From: Comamonas serinivorans | Lineage (GTDB): Bacteria; Pseudomonadota; Gammaproteobacteria; Burkholderiales; Burkholderiaceae_C | Direction: 5' to 3' | Length of the DNA: 64,000 bases | Assembly (NCBI RefSeq): GCF_002158865.1 | Contig: NZ_CP021455.1 | Coordinates: 1,798,001-1,862,000 of the forward strand | In this document: piece after piece, positions 48,192-57,094 of the stretch | Position numbering within the stretch: position 1 is the first letter of the stretch | Layout: each line of letters opens with the position of its first letter | The notes under the pieces: generated by a model | What the model was told of the DNA's origin: nothing | The model's input: only the letters and a program-made list of their open reading frames with translations | Database searches by the model: none | Translations under genes and position numbers: made by a program

Positions 48192-48549
48192 GATGGTCTC
48201 CGTAACTCCCTGCGACACTTGCAGGTTGTTCCAATGTAGTCCAAGAATTTTCGTATGGACTGTATTTGAACTTTCGGAAACATCTTTGCGGCGCAAGGGC
48301 TCCGCGCGGTGTCATCCGCAGACGCAGCGCCAGCCAGCCGGACATCGCGTCTGACCGTCGGCAGGGATGAATTCCACCGTGAACACAACTGGGTTCATCC
48401 ATGCCCATTTGAACCCGTGGCGTACGGACGCGTGCGGCTTCAGTGCGCCAGCCGGTGACGCGTTGGCAGACCCGCCATTCGGCGGTCGATGCGCTGTGGC
48501 AAAGCCTGAGGCTTGGTCCAACAAGTCAGGGACCCGGCCGGCGAGCCAA
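48192..48549. other. Intergenic region with promoter of hypothetical gene
   Basis: No gene. Near 48220-48290 the sequence is AT-rich and contains the inverted repeat AGTCCA...TGGACT (48238-48261), a possible operator 47 nt before the start of the minus-strand hypothetical gene. Confidence 0.4.
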
Positions 48550-48999
48550 TCACAAGGCCGTGGCGCGCCGCTGCACGCAGGCCACGTAGGCGTCGCCGTC
48601 GGGCGGGCGCTTGTTGCGTTGCGCGTCCCACAGCATCTGGCCCAGGCAATCCATGGCGGCGTGGTGGGCGGCGTGCAGGTCGTCCTTGCGGCGGGCCAGC
48701 AGCTCGACGGCCTGGCGGATGCCGCGGGGCTGGTCGATGCTGCACTGTTCGCTGATCGACAGGTGCATGGACAGGTGCAGGAACGGATTGCCCATCTGGC
48801 GTGCGTCGCCGGCTCCGTCGCTGGGGTATTGGGCCTCGAGGGCCGCGTCGACGTCCGCCAGCACGGTGTGGTACTCGGGGTGCAGTTCGATCCATTGCGC
48901 GGCGATCTGCTCGATGGCTTCCATGGGCGCGCCGTCGCGCCACTTGGCATAGGCGCTGCAGAAAAAGCGGCGGACTTCCGCCTGGGTGGGGGCAAACAT
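48550..48999 (-). CDS. DUF1841 family protein
   Basis: 149 residues, the family length. The start MFAPTQAEVRRFFCSAYAKWRDG and the central NPFLHLSMHLSISEQCSIDQPRGIRQAVELL are characteristic of DUF1841, a small cytosolic protein of beta- and gammaproteobacteria with unknown function. HLSMHLSISEQ with several His and Glu could bind metal, but this is not shown. I use ATG 48999; the frame extends twelve residues further without likeness. Confidence 0.92.
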   Translation of the reverse strand: MFAPTQAEVRRFFCSAYAKWRDGAPMEAIEQIAAQWIELHPEYHTVLADVDAALEAQYPSDGAGDARQMGNPFLHLSMHLSISEQCSIDQPRGIRQAVELLARRKDDLHAAHHAAMDCLGQMLWDAQRNKRPPDGDAYVACVQRRATAL

Positions 49000-49097
49000 G
49001 GGGCGCGAGGGTAGCACGCGGGGGCTGCGCTGCACGCCATGGGGGTAAACGGCGGTCAGGTCCTGCGGTGGGGCTGTTGCTGAATCTGAATACGACA

Positions 49098-49143
49098 GTA
49101 TGGTGTGCTTTGCGTTCAGCTTGAAACGGAGGAGGCTGAATAC
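49098..49143. repeat. 46-bp GTAT palindrome, copy L
   Basis: GTAT to ATAC in 46 nt with GCGTTCAGC and TTGAAACGG in the centre, flanked by ACA and TGC. It lies about 100 nt upstream of the DUF1841 start. Confidence 0.9.
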
Positions 49144-49382
49144 TGCTTGCTGTGTGCGGGCTGGCTCAGGCCTTGTGAGTGCGGGTCAGCCTTTGTGGGG
49201 TGGCTGCTCTGGAGCCTGAGCGCGAAGGCCGGCGTGTGCGGCCCTGGCCTGAAGCGGTGGGGTTGCGCGCCGCCTGCGGGGCGTCAGGCCGAGGATCGCG
49301 CCGCTGTCCAAGGGGCTCCAAAGGTCGAGACCATTGCGGGACGTTTTTGCCGGTATCGACGGGTGCGCAGGGCCTGGCGCCA

Positions 49383-50480
49383 TCACTCCGGCACGTCGGG
49401 CACATCGGCCGCGTTGCGCTCGGCGTGGCGCTCGGACTCGTAGTTGAACAGCGCCCAGAAGGCCATGAACATGGCCGCCACGGTGGGGCCGATCACGAAG
49501 CCGTTGATGCCCACCAGCGACATGCCACCGATGGTGGACAGCAGCACCACGTAGTCGGGCAACTTGGTGTCCTTGCCCACCAGGATGGGGCGCAGCACGT
49601 TGTCCGACATGCCGATGACGATCACGCCCCAGGCCACCAGGGCCAGGCCTTGCCAGGTCTGGCCGGTGGCCAGCAGGTAGATGGCCACGGGCGCCCAGAT
49701 CAGCGCCGCGCCCACGGCGGGCAGCAGCGACAGGAAAGCCATGATCACGCCCCAGAACACCGCGCCGGTGATGCCCAGGAACCAGAAGGCCAGCGCACCC
49801 AGCGCGCCCTGGACCACGGCCACCACCACGTTGCCCTTGACCGTGGCGCGCACCACCGTGGTGAACTTGCCCAGCAGGTAGGTGGTGTGCATCTTGTCCA
49901 TGGGCACGGCGTTGCGGATCAGCCGCGAGATGGCGACGCCGTCGCGCAGCAGGAAGAACAGCAGGTACAGCATGATCACGAAGCTGACCATGAACTGGAA
50001 GGTGTTCTGGCCGATGGACAGCGCATGCGTGGTGACCACCTGGCCGGCCTGCAGCGCGGCGCTGCCGATTTTTTCGGCCAGCTCGTCCAGGTTGTTCACC
50101 GAGATGCCGACGCGCCGGGCCAGGTCGTCGACCCAGGGCGGAATCGCCTGCAGCACCTGCTGGTAGTAGTGGCGGTAGTCGATCTCGCCGTTGTTCACGC
50201 GCTGCGTGAAGGCGACGATGTCGGACACCAGCGACATGCCGACCAGTGCCAGCGGCAGCACCACGATGACCAGGCAGATCACCAGCGTGACCAGCGCCGC
50301 CAGCGTGGCCTGGCCACGAAACTTGCGCTTGAGCCACTGGAACGGTGCGTTGAACAGCATCGCCAGGATCATGGCCCAGAACACGGCGCCGAAGTACGGT
50401 GACAGCACCCAGCCAAAGGCCAGCGTCACCAGCAACAGCAGGCTGAGGAAAACGATGTGGTGCAGGCGCGGTGTGTTCAT
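49383..50480 (-). CDS. AI-2E-type permease (PerM/YdiK family)
   Basis: 365 residues with about eight hydrophobic segments. The family pattern is clear: N-terminal helix pair (IVFLSLLLLVTLAFGWVLSPYFGAVFWAMILAMLFNAPFQWL), a large periplasmic helical part (about 85-155), then MLYLLFFLLRDG, VQGALGALAFWFLGI, LLPAVGAALIWAP and VVLLSTIGGMSLVGINGFVIGP. The family was named after TqsA but many members export other solutes or Na+. Start ATG 50480 (MNTPRLHHIVF). It is monocistronic on the minus strand. Confidence 0.88.
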   Translation of the reverse strand: MNTPRLHHIVFLSLLLLVTLAFGWVLSPYFGAVFWAMILAMLFNAPFQWLKRKFRGQATLAALVTLVICLVIVVLPLALVGMSLVSDIVAFTQRVNNGEIDYRHYYQQVLQAIPPWVDDLARRVGISVNNLDELAEKIGSAALQAGQVVTTHALSIGQNTFQFMVSFVIMLYLLFFLLRDGVAISRLIRNAVPMDKMHTTYLLGKFTTVVRATVKGNVVVAVVQGALGALAFWFLGITGAVFWGVIMAFLSLLPAVGAALIWAPVAIYLLATGQTWQGLALVAWGVIVIGMSDNVLRPILVGKDTKLPDYVVLLSTIGGMSLVGINGFVIGPTVAAMFMAFWALFNYESERHAERNAADVPDVPE

Positions 50481-50907
50481 GGTTGCGGGCACTATACCTG
50501 CGCCGATGCGCTGTCGAGGCCCTACGCGGGCCGGTGGTCCGGGATGCTCGGTGCAGGCCGCACCGCCACGCCCGACCGCGACCTGGCGGTGCGTGCCGGT
50601 GGGGGCCTGGGTGTTTGTGGCTTAATGCCGGGCCTTGGCCTGCGGTGTGGCGGGTTGCGGCGGTTGGCGCTCCGGTGAGCACCTGAAGTTCCCCATGACC
50701 TCTGGCCATCCGTGCCGGCCTCGTCCCCGGTGGCGGCCTGACGTCGCGCGACGAGCGCAACCTCGTGGTCATCCGTGCCGCCTCGGTGCGTGGCGCCGCT
50801 GATGACCTGCCAGCACAGGGGCCGTCGCCTGCCGGCCCCGCGTTCCTCTGCCCGGGGTGCAGCCCACCGCCGCGCCGCGTTCCGATCTGTTTTCATCCCT
50901 GTCCGCC
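50481..50907. other. Intergenic region between divergent genes
   Basis: About 430 nt, Pro/Arg-type GC-rich sequence in all frames; no gene or repeat recognised. Confidence 0.45.
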
Positions 50908-51261
50908 ATGCACCCCAGTCCTGTGTCCATCACCGTCCACGCCAAGTCGCGCGTGCTGGAAATCGCCTTTGACGACGGCGCCGCGTTCCGCCTGCCGTTC
51001 GAGCTGCTGCGTGTCTACTCGCCATCGGCCGAGGTCAAGGGCCATGGCCCCGGCCAGGAGGTGCTGCAGACCGGCAAGCGCGCGGTGACGGTGACCGCCG
51101 TGGACCCCGTGGGCAACTACGCCATCCGGCCCACGTTTTCGGATGGCCACGACAGCGGCATCTTCACCTGGACCTACCTGTACGAGCTGGGCCGCGACCA
51201 GGCCGCACGCTGGGCCGACTACGAGGCCAGGCTGCAGGCGGCAGGCGCCTCGCGCGACTGA
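50908..51261 (+). CDS. DUF971 family protein
   Basis: 117 residues. The pattern ITVHAKSRVLEIAFDDGAAFRLPFELLRVYSPSAEVKGHG, followed by VDPVGNYAIRPTFSDGHDSGIFTWTYLYELG, is the DUF971 fold, also found as the N-terminal domain of gamma-butyrobetaine hydroxylases. As a free-standing protein it is thought to help iron-sulfur or electron-transfer processes, not proven. In many betaproteobacteria it precedes ubiE; here it does not. Start ATG 50908. Confidence 0.93.
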   Translation: MHPSPVSITVHAKSRVLEIAFDDGAAFRLPFELLRVYSPSAEVKGHGPGQEVLQTGKRAVTVTAVDPVGNYAIRPTFSDGHDSGIFTWTYLYELGRDQAARWADYEARLQAAGASRD

Positions 51262-51329
51262 GGCTGCTGGCGCTGTTCATCGAGCGGCACGCCGTGGGTT
51301 GATGATCCGGTAGGTCTCAATGGCAGGGG

Positions 51330-51374
51330 TATCGGGCGTTGCTGTCGATGGATGAATCGGCAGCGTTGGATACT
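51330..51374. repeat. GTAT palindrome, copy M
   Basis: A 45-nt copy with outer GGGGTATCGGG and TTGGATACTGC and inner GTCGATGG and ATGAATCGGCAG; one base is missing relative to most copies. It lies between convergent genes. Confidence 0.85.
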
Positions 51375-51377
51375 GCG

Positions 51378-51741
51378 TCAATCAATTCTTGTCCGGCCAG
51401 CAAAAGGATGACGAACCCGGGCGCGCACTGGACGTGGCCGTCGGCCGGCGGTACGTAGACGGGCTGGGGAGCGCTTCACTGCAGGCCGCTGTGGATGGGG
51501 CTCACGCTGGCGGCCGATGCCAGGGGCGTGAAGCGGGCAAGCACGCGCGCCACCAGGAGCGGCGATCCCACGGGCCGCGCTCACGGCGTTGGCCTGTTTG
51601 ACAGGCTTGCATCCTGCGAACACCGCTCCGTGTGGTGCAGATGTCGGGGCCGGGCCCGCGGCGCGAGTCGGCGCGGCCCTCATGGACCGGCGCGCGCTCA
51701 ACGCTTCGATGCGTCTACAACCCGCTGCGGCACACGGCGGC
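51378..51741. other. Intergenic region before serB 3' end
   Basis: About 360 nt after the repeat; no gene, terminator or repeat recognised. Confidence 0.45.
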
Positions 51742-52476
51742 TCAGCCCTGGAACACCTCGAGCAGGCGGTCCAGCCCGCCTTCGTTGATGGCCACCTTGG
51801 CCTCGCCGCGCACGCGCGGTTTGGCATGGAAGGCCACCGACAAGCCCACGGCGCGCATCATGGGCAGGTCGTTCGAGCCATCGCCCACGGCGATGCACTG
51901 CTTGGGCGAGATGCCGAGCAGCGAGGCCACGTCCAGCACGGTCTGGCGTTTTTGCTCGCCGTCGCAGATGTCGCCCCAGCTCTGGTCCACCATGCGCCCG
52001 GTCAGCGCGTCGCCATCCCACTCCAGCAGGTTGGAGCGCGCGAAGTCCAGCTTCAGGCGTTGGCGGATGCGTTCGGCGAAGAAGGTGAAGCCGCCCGAGA
52101 CCAGCAGCGTTTTCAGGCCTGCGGCCTGGCAGGCGGCCACCAGTTGTTCGACGCCCGGGTTCAGCTGCAGGCGCTCGTTGTAGACGTGCTCCAGGTGGCC
52201 CAGCGTCACGCCCTTGAGCAGCGCCACGCGCTGGCGCAGGCTCTCCTTGTAATCCTCGATCTCGCCGCGCATCGCGGCTTCGGTGATGGCCGCCACCTCG
52301 GCCTTGCGGCCGGCTTCGTCGGCGATCTCGTCCACGCACTCGATGTTGATCAGCGTGGAGTCCATGTCGAAGGCGATGAGCTTGAAGTCCGACAGCTTGA
52401 GCGGCGGCGTGAGCTGACGGATCACCAGGCCGGGGGCCAGTTCACGGGGAGCGAGGGCGGGGTCGAGTGCGGTCAT
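51742..52476 (-). CDS. serB: Phosphoserine phosphatase SerB
   Basis: 244 residues, a HAD-superfamily enzyme making serine from phosphoserine. The catalytic loop is FDMDSTLINIECVDEIA, with Asp37 as nucleophile and Asp39 as acid/base. Then come LLVSGGFTFFAERI (motif II), a conserved Lys in the C-terminal core and AVGDGSNDLPMM (metal-binding motif III). This is the single-domain type with a short N-terminal extension and no ACT domains. Start ATG 52476 (MTALDPALAPREL). The gene stands alone. Confidence 0.95.
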   Translation of the reverse strand: MTALDPALAPRELAPGLVIRQLTPPLKLSDFKLIAFDMDSTLINIECVDEIADEAGRKAEVAAITEAAMRGEIEDYKESLRQRVALLKGVTLGHLEHVYNERLQLNPGVEQLVAACQAAGLKTLLVSGGFTFFAERIRQRLKLDFARSNLLEWDGDALTGRMVDQSWGDICDGEQKRQTVLDVASLLGISPKQCIAVGDGSNDLPMMRAVGLSVAFHAKPRVRGEAKVAINEGGLDRLLEVFQG

Positions 52477-52597
52477 GACGAAGGGAAGGGTTCGGTGCCG
52501 CACGGCGTGCGGCGTGGCGGGATTATCCCTTGGCGGCCTGCGCGCCCGGCGCGCGGCCTTGCCGCAACGCGTGGCCGCAAGGGCGCGAACTGGCCCC

Positions 52598-52730
52598 CGG
52601 AACGGCGCTCGACGGCATCTCCGCCGACGTGGCCACGCTGGCCCTGGCCGGCGACATCGACGCCCTGGTCAAGCACGGCCAGGGGTTGCCGGCCGACTGG
52701 CAAAAGCGCCTGCCGCACGTCCCCGAAACG
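52598..52730 (+). pseudogene. Remnant of sulfate-binding protein (Sbp/CysP)
   Basis: The frame reads LDGISADVATLALAGDID followed by ALVKHGQGLPADWQKRLPH. This is the segment of periplasmic sulfate-binding proteins (IDGLxADVVTLALAYDIDxL...LIPxDWQKRLP). About 40 residues of a roughly 340-residue protein remain. No start, no signal peptide and no continuation (the usual NSAPYTSTIVFLVRKGN is missing) are present; a stop follows near 52772. No cysTWA genes are in the window. It is a dead fragment, probably left by a deletion or rearrangement. Confidence 0.72.
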
Positions 52731-52948
52731 GTTCCGCAACGGTTCCGCAACGGCCCTGCGGCAGCGGCCTGAATGGCCAGCAAGAAGGCCGCCACCGTCC
52801 GGGGCAAGTGGCGGCGTCAGGCCCGGCCGGCGCAGGCTTCTGGTAGCGTCAGCGCCGGATGCGGGCCCTGCCGACCGCCGACCGCGCCGCCGGGTTGGTG
52901 ACCTGATTCGCGGTGGCCATCAGGCTGGGTGCCGCAGCATGCATTGGG

Positions 52949-52994
52949 GTATGGCCATGTTGCCGTTGAATATGAATCGGCAGCATGGTCATAC
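52949..52994. repeat. 46-bp GTAT palindrome, copy N
   Basis: Textbook copy: GTAT GGCCATGTTG CCG, centre TTGAATATGAAT, CGG, N10, ATAC. 46 nt. It ends 29 nt before the start codon of the FtsX-type permease. Confidence 0.94.
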
Positions 52995-53023
52995 TCTGTT
53001 TCATTGTTTGAAAGCCGCCTGCC

Positions 53024-55837
53024 ATGCCGAGCCCCGCTCACACCGCCGAATCCGCCCCGGGGTTGCCCACCTCGACCGCTGCGCCCGCGGCGCCACGCGC
53101 CCCCAGCGTGCTGGCCCAGGGCTGGCGCGCGCTGTGGCGTGACCTGCGCGCGGGCGACCTGCGGCTGTTGATGGCGGCGGTGGCGTTGGCGGTGGCGGCG
53201 CTCACGGCGGTGGGCTTTTTCGCCGATCGCCTGCAGTCCGGGCTGGCACGCGATGCGCGGCAGCTGTTGGGCGGTGACGCCGTGGTGGTGGCCGACAACC
53301 CGCTGCCGCCCGAGTTCGAGGCCCGGGCGCAGGCGCAGGGCCTGCGGCTGGCGCACACCCTGAGTTTTCCGACCATGGCGCGGGCGCCGGACGAGCGCGG
53401 CGGCGCCAGCCAGCTGGTCACCCTGAAAGCCGTGGAGGCCAGCTACCCGCTGCGCGGTCAGCTCACCCTCAGTGCCGCCGCCGATGGCAGCGCGCCCGAG
53501 ACGCGGCGGGGTGCCACGGGCACGGCGGCGACCGGCGCGGCCGTGCCGACCGGCAAGGGTGCAGTCGCTGCAGCTGCTCCAGCTGATGGCCTGGCGCAGC
53601 CGACCCTGCCAACCGGCGACGGCGCCCCGGAACGCGGCGAAGCCTGGGTCGATGCCAACCTGCTCGACGGGCTGGGCCTGGCGCTGGGCGACGCGCTGTT
53701 GCTGGGCGATGCACGCCTGCGCGTGACGCGCGTCATCGTCAAAGAGCCCGATCGCGGCACCGGCTTCCTCAGCTTTTCACCGCGGGTGATGCTGAACCTG
53801 GCCGACATGCCGGCCACCGGCCTGATCCAGCCCGCCAGCCGCGTGACCTACCGCCTGGCGGTGGCTGGCCAGGATGGCGCGGGCAACGCCGGCGACGCCG
53901 CGGTGGCGCGCTTCACCGGCTGGGTGCAGCAGCAGGTGGATGAGCGCAGCGTGCGCGGCCTGCGCGTGGACACCCTGGACGCGGGCCGGCCCGAGATGGA
54001 GCGCACCCTGGGCCGCGCCGACAAGTTCCTGTCGCTGGTGGCGTTGCTGGCGGCCATGCTCAGCGCGGTGGCCGTGGCGCTGGCGGCGCGGGGCTTTGCC
54101 GCGCGTCAGCTGGACCACTGCGCCATGTTGCGCGTGCTGGGGCAGTCGCAGCGGCGCATCGCGGGCGCCTACGTGGTCGAGTTCGTGCTGGCTGGACTCG
54201 CGGGCAGCCTGGTGGGCGTGCTGCTGGGCTGGCTGGTGCACCTGGGCTTCGTGCAGTTGCTGGCGGGCCTGGTGGCGGTCGAACTGCCGCCCGTGGGGGC
54301 GTGGCCGGCGCTGCTGGGGCTGGGCGTGGGGCTGACGCTGCTGGTCGCGTTCGGCTTGCCGCCGGTGCTGCAGCTGGCGCGTGTGCCGCCGCTGCGCGTG
54401 CTGCGGCGTGACGTGGGGCAGCTCAAGCCTGCCTCGCTGGCCGTGCTGGGCCTGGGGGTGCTGGGCTTCGCGGCCTTGCTGCTGGTGGTCAGCGCCGACC
54501 TGAAGCTGGGCCTGATCGCCGTGGGCGGCTTTGCCGGCGCCGTGGCGGTGTTCGCGGTGCTGAGCTGGCTGGCCGTGTGGGTGCTGCGCCGGACCGTGAA
54601 CGAGCGCACCGCGCCTTCGTGGCTGGTGCTGGCCACGCGGCAGATCAGCGCCCGCCCGGCGTATGCCGTGGTGCAGGTCAGCAGCCTGGCCGTGGGCCTG
54701 CTGGCGCTGGTGCTGCTGGTGCTGTTGCGCACCGACCTGATCGCCGGCTGGCGCGAGGCCACGCCGCCCGACGCACCCAACCGCTTCGTCATCAACGTGA
54801 TGCCCGATCAGGCCGAGGCGTTTCAGGCCCGGTTGCGCGATGCGGGGGTGCAGCAGTTCGACTGGTACCCCATGTTCCGCGGCCGCCTGGTGCAGGTGAA
54901 CGACCGGGCCGTGACACCCGACGACTACGCCGAAGAGCGGGCCAAGCGGCTGGTCGACCGCGAGTTCAACCTGTCGAACAGCGCCCAGGTGCCCAGCCAC
55001 AACCCCGTGGTGGCCGGGGCCTGGGTGGACGAGGAGCCGGGCGCCATCAGCGTGGAAGAGGGCTTGGCCACCACATTGGGCCTGAAGCTCGGCGATGTGC
55101 TGCACTTTGACGTGGGTGGCCTGCCGCTGCAGGGGCGCATCACCTCGCTGCGCAAGGTGGAGTGGGGCTCCATGCACGCCAACTTCTTCGTGCTGTTCCC
55201 GCATGCGCAGATGCGGATCAGCCTGGCCGAGGGCAGCGCGGGCGTGGTGAGCGCCGGCGGCGGCGCGCCGGCCAACGACGCGGACAGCGTGGACCTGCCC
55301 ATCACCTACATGGCGGCCTACCGCGCCCCCGAAGCCGGCACGCCGCAGGCGCAAGGCTTCGACAACGCGCTGGTGCGCGCCTTTCCGAACGTGACCAATG
55401 TCAACCTGACGGCCACCCTGGCCCAGGTGCAGGGCGTGCTCGATCAGGTCATCGGCGCGGTGCAGCTGCTGTTCGCCTTCACGCTGGCCGCCGGGCTGAT
55501 CGTGCTGTTTGCTGCCGTGACAGCCACGCGCGAAGACCGCGCGCGCGAGTTCGCCATCATGCGCGCCGTGGGCGCCAGCGCGCGGCTGCTGGCGCGCGTG
55601 CAGCGTGCCGAGCTGCTGGGCGTGGGCCTGCTGGCCGGCTTTCTGGCCAGCTGTGTGGCGCTGGGCGTGGGCTGGGCGCTGGCGCGCTACGCGTTCGAGT
55701 TCAGCTGGACCCCCGTGCCCTGGGTGCCGCTGGCCGGCGCCGGTGCCGGCGCGCTGCTGGCCTGGCTGGCCGGCTGGATCGGTTTGCGCCAGGTGCTGAC
55801 GCGCCCGGTGATGCAAAGCCTGCGTGCCGTGACCTGA
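53024..55837 (+). CDS. FtsX/MacB-like ABC transporter permease (YbbP type)
   Basis: 937 residues with ten predicted helices: one N-terminal (LLMAAVALAVAALTAVGFFADR), then two groups of FtsX-domain helices (about 325-540 and 800-930) separated by periplasmic parts. DHCAMLRVLGQSQRRIAGAYVVEF and REFAIMRAVGASARLLARVQRAEL are the coupling segments that touch the ATPase in this family. YbbAP-type systems act with a small ATPase on lipids or lipoproteins. The ATPase (ybbA) gene is not adjacent here. An Ala/Thr/Pro/Gly-rich insert of about 45 residues at 155-200 interrupts the first periplasmic domain. Confidence 0.85.
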   Translation: MPSPAHTAESAPGLPTSTAAPAAPRAPSVLAQGWRALWRDLRAGDLRLLMAAVALAVAALTAVGFFADRLQSGLARDARQLLGGDAVVVADNPLPPEFEARAQAQGLRLAHTLSFPTMARAPDERGGASQLVTLKAVEASYPLRGQLTLSAAADGSAPETRRGATGTAATGAAVPTGKGAVAAAAPADGLAQPTLPTGDGAPERGEAWVDANLLDGLGLALGDALLLGDARLRVTRVIVKEPDRGTGFLSFSPRVMLNLADMPATGLIQPASRVTYRLAVAGQDGAGNAGDAAVARFTGWVQQQVDERSVRGLRVDTLDAGRPEMERTLGRADKFLSLVALLAAMLSAVAVALAARGFAARQLDHCAMLRVLGQSQRRIAGAYVVEFVLAGLAGSLVGVLLGWLVHLGFVQLLAGLVAVELPPVGAWPALLGLGVGLTLLVAFGLPPVLQLARVPPLRVLRRDVGQLKPASLAVLGLGVLGFAALLLVVSADLKLGLIAVGGFAGAVAVFAVLSWLAVWVLRRTVNERTAPSWLVLATRQISARPAYAVVQVSSLAVGLLALVLLVLLRTDLIAGWREATPPDAPNRFVINVMPDQAEAFQARLRDAGVQQFDWYPMFRGRLVQVNDRAVTPDDYAEERAKRLVDREFNLSNSAQVPSHNPVVAGAWVDEEPGAISVEEGLATTLGLKLGDVLHFDVGGLPLQGRITSLRKVEWGSMHANFFVLFPHAQMRISLAEGSAGVVSAGGGAPANDADSVDLPITYMAAYRAPEAGTPQAQGFDNALVRAFPNVTNVNLTATLAQVQGVLDQVIGAVQLLFAFTLAAGLIVLFAAVTATREDRAREFAIMRAVGASARLLARVQRAELLGVGLLAGFLASCVALGVGWALARYAFEFSWTPVPWVPLAGAGAGALLAWLAGWIGLRQVLTRPVMQSLRAVT

Positions 55838-55867
55838 GGCTGCCAGTGGTTGCTGCGTGAATTGAGG

Positions 55868-55913
55868 GTATATGCCAGATGCCGTTCTAGGAAAAACGGC
55901 AATGGATCGATAC
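55868..55913. repeat. 46-bp GTAT palindrome, copy O
   Basis: GTAT-N10-CCG-N12-CGG-N10-ATAC with centre TTCTAGGAAAAA, 46 nt, 30 nt past the permease stop, between convergent genes. Confidence 0.93.
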
Positions 55914-55916
55914 TGC

Positions 55917-56215
55917 GGCCGATCGAGGCGCCATGCCAACGCTTGGTCAAGCCACGCGGATGGGCCACCGAGCCACGCGGTGCACAGCGGTCTGGCTGGC
56001 GATCCGCATGGATGGGCGCTCAGTGGGTTGGCGTCACGGGCGCCGGTCGCCCGCCCGCTGTGGACCCGGCGTTGACGTCCACCTTGCGATCGCTACCCAA
56101 CGCCACCGTTGGCGCCTGTCACGAGCAGGTCGCCGCGCGCCGGCGTGATGCCGCTCTGCTGCCTGCAGAGAACATGGCCGCGTAGGCGGTGTGCAGGGCA
56201 GGCCGCTGCGTCCGT
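55917..56215. other. Intergenic region, convergent
   Basis: About 300 nt between the repeat and the 3' end of the SDR gene; no gene or terminator recognised. Confidence 0.45.
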
Positions 56216-56986
56216 TCATCCCTGGTAGCGGGCTGCGGGTTGCGAACACGCGAAATCCGGGACCATCGCCTTGCGTGCGGCCTCGTAGTCGTCCCAACGG
56301 GCTGCATCGGTGAGGACAGGCAGGGTGATGGCCTCGCGCCGATCGAAGCCCACCAGCGCTGCGTCGACCAGCGTGCCGACGTCCATCATCGAAGCCAGCC
56401 GCGCGGCGTCCACGCCATCCCAGATATCCGTGCGCGTCGCCGAGGGCAGCACCGCCTGGACATACACCCCCCTCGGGCCCAGCTCCAAGGCCAGGCTCTG
56501 CGACAGGAAGGTCACGAAGGCCTTGGTCGCGCCATAGACGCTCATGCCGAACTCCGGCGCCAGTCCGACCACCGACGAGACGTTGACGATGGCACCCGCG
56601 CCTGCCGCGGCGAACCTGGGCGCGACCGCGCTGGCGAGGCACGCGACGGCGGTGGTGTTCAAGGCGATCAGACGGCCAACGTCCCGTGGGGTTTGGCCGA
56701 TGAAGCTGCCGCTCAGCGCGGCGCCGGCGTTGTTGACCAGGACCTCGATGCGCGTGTCCTCGCGCAGCCGTGCCTCGACGGCTTCCAGGTCATCGGGCCT
56801 GGTCAGGTCGCCTTGCAGGATGTCGATGGTGACGCCTGTGTCCTGGGTCAGCCGCGATGCCAGCGCCTCCAGCCGCGCGGCATTGCGCGCGACCAGCACC
56901 AGGTTGTGCCCGCGCCGAGCGAAGCGGTCTGCATACGTTGCACCAATGCCGGAAGAGGCGCCTGTCACTAAAACGGTGGATGCCAT
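56216..56986 (-). CDS. SDR-family oxidoreductase, TetR-linked
   Basis: 256 residues of the classical short-chain dehydrogenase type. TGASSGIG (8-15) binds the nucleotide, with Arg at the end of beta-2 (LVARN) suggesting NADP. NNAG is at 85-88, Ser137/138 in VNVSSVVG and Tyr151-Lys155 in YGATK form the active site. The C-terminal part (LPSATRTDIWDGVD...) matches the DltE-like SDR group. It is divergent from a TetR-type regulator gene with palindromes in the 110-bp gap, so it is very likely controlled by it. The substrate is unknown. Confidence 0.9.
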   Translation of the reverse strand: MASTVLVTGASSGIGATYADRFARRGHNLVLVARNAARLEALASRLTQDTGVTIDILQGDLTRPDDLEAVEARLREDTRIEVLVNNAGAALSGSFIGQTPRDVGRLIALNTTAVACLASAVAPRFAAAGAGAIVNVSSVVGLAPEFGMSVYGATKAFVTFLSQSLALELGPRGVYVQAVLPSATRTDIWDGVDAARLASMMDVGTLVDAALVGFDRREAITLPVLTDAARWDDYEAARKAMVPDFACSQPAARYQG

Positions 56987-57022
56987 GGGTGTGTTCCGAA
57001 GAGTGGGGGTGTTTTATTGATG

Positions 57023-57063
57023 ATGACAATCATGAATAAGGTTTAAATATGACAGATATCATG
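57023..57063. promoter_or_regulatory. Two similar palindromes between SDR and TetR genes, putative operators
   Basis: Site 1, 57023-57034, ATGACAATCATG; site 2, 57049-57063, ATGACAGATATCATG. Both share ATGACA and ATCATG and lie in a short AT-rich divergent promoter region, as expected for a TetR-type autoregulator controlling its neighbour. Confidence 0.55.
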
Positions 57064-57094
57064 TAAAAGTCAATGCATGCACGGAGAGCCCACG

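Noticed and set aside
52730..52752. Short tandem GGTTCCGCAAC repeat, two units
   Set aside because: Only two units of 11 bp; a common slippage product without further meaning.
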